A stretch of 64,000 bases of DNA from Anaeromyces robustus (lineage: Eukaryota; Neocallimastigomycota; Neocallimastigomycetes; Neocallimastigales; Neocallimastigaceae), in NCBI GenBank assembly GCA_002104895.1, contig MCFG01000217.1, forward strand, positions 52,960 through 116,959. Reading direction: 5' to 3'. How positions within the stretch are numbered: the stretch's first letter is position 1; the number at the start of each line of letters is the position of its first letter. The translations under genes and the position numbers were made by a program. This document shows positions 63,725-64,000 of this stretch, in pieces. The notes beneath the pieces are model-generated. The model made no database searches. It was not told the origin of the DNA and saw nothing but the letters and a program-made list of their open reading frames with translations.

Positions 63725-64000
63725 TTAATGTTTGCGAATGTTTTTATTGAAATTGATTAATAATTCTTGGTAACGTGGGTCGTTTTCAATAACTGTTGCA
63801 GGCACCCAGTGCCAGGTTAGTCTATGTTTATATCTTATTTTGTATTCATATCGTTTTTCTTTATAGTTGGTCCTAAAATCGGCTATTTCTACTATTTCGG
63901 CGGTAGTTTCTTTGTATTTTTTCCTGTTTTTAAATATTTCTGGAGTAGAAATGTATGGTTCTAGCTCAGAAATATGGAATACTGGATGATGTTTTGGGAA
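63725..64000 (-). CDS. Ty3/gypsy integrase C-terminus with chromodomain-like end (partial)
   Basis: An open frame of 91 codons runs in from the window edge to a stop at 63725-63727. It begins FPKHHPVFHISELEPY, the conserved end of gypsy integrases. It continues with a chromodomain-like segment (EIVEIADFRTNYKEKRYEYKI, split here by charged loops, then TWHWVPATVIEND). The frame has no break in the visible part, so this copy may be younger than the copia remnant. Integrase inserts the element's cDNA, and a chromodomain would direct it to heterochromatin; whether this one still binds methylated histone is unknown. Confidence 0.82.
   Translation of the reverse strand, partial: FPKHHPVFHISELEPYISTPEIFKNRKKYKETTAEIVEIADFRTNYKEKRYEYKIRYKHRLTWHWVPATVIENDPRYQELLINFNKNIRKH

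Overview
The window is an extremely AT-rich eukaryotic nuclear sequence. Coding genes carry many short introns (GTAAGT/GTAAAT-type donors, TTTAG/ATAG acceptors) and long Asn or Gln/Ser codon runs; the DNA between them is mostly homopolymer and AT microsatellite. The best fit is an anaerobic gut fungus (Neocallimastigomycota). Supporting this are the base composition, fungus-type proteins (DUF2433, GDA1-like GDPase, NSE3, TEL1), a TEX9 homologue expected in flagellated lineages, ankyrin repeats of the 'KYLVEHGADINKE' style, and decayed Ty1/copia and Ty3/gypsy elements. The taxon is an inference, not proven. All multi-exon models below were built by hand; each joins in phase to one open frame and still needs RNA evidence.

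Layout. 1.7-9.2 kb (+): an 18-exon gene fusing a DUF2433 metallophosphatase-like domain, an RRM and a huge Asn-rich tail. 10.7-13.7 kb (-): a 15-exon TEX9-like coiled-coil gene. 14.4-15.2 kb (-): a small three-exon gene of unknown function. 16.7-18.7 kb (-): a Golgi-type GDA1/CD39 nucleoside diphosphatase. 20.4-21.3 kb: a decayed ankyrin gene, then about 6.5 kb almost without genes. 27.9-29.0 kb (+): an intronless membrane protein resembling the exosortase-associated CPBP proteases of bacteria. 30.7-34.3 kb: NOP10 (-) and PTPA/RRD (+), head to head. 35.1-48.3 kb (-): a complete TEL1/ATM checkpoint kinase (8 exons, about 3,929 aa) with a 21-nt microexon and a 20-nt last exon. 49.4-51.3 kb (+): a RING-H2 protein with a duplicated Cys/His module. 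52.4-53.5 kb (+): an ankyrin protein. 53.9-55.2 kb (+): SKP1. 55.6-57.2 kb (+): NSE3 (MAGE family, SMC5/6 complex), with a tandemly duplicated splice acceptor. 57.5-64.0 kb: nested decayed retroelements, namely a copia element with a 581-bp LTR, a gypsy integrase end with PPT and LTR, and GC-richer tRNA-like segments full of perfect hairpins.

The housekeeping genes cover genome maintenance (TEL1, NSE3), ubiquitin ligation (SKP1, RING-H2), PP2A control (PTPA), rRNA pseudouridylation and telomerase RNP (NOP10), Golgi glycosylation (GDPase) and probably cilium/basal body (TEX9). They form no operon. The most unusual points are the DUF2433-RRM fusion with lost metal ligands, the bacterial-type CPBP protein with altered catalytic residues, the duplicated acceptor in NSE3, the transition-type stop codons in the copia element, and the hairpin-dense tRNA-derived elements.
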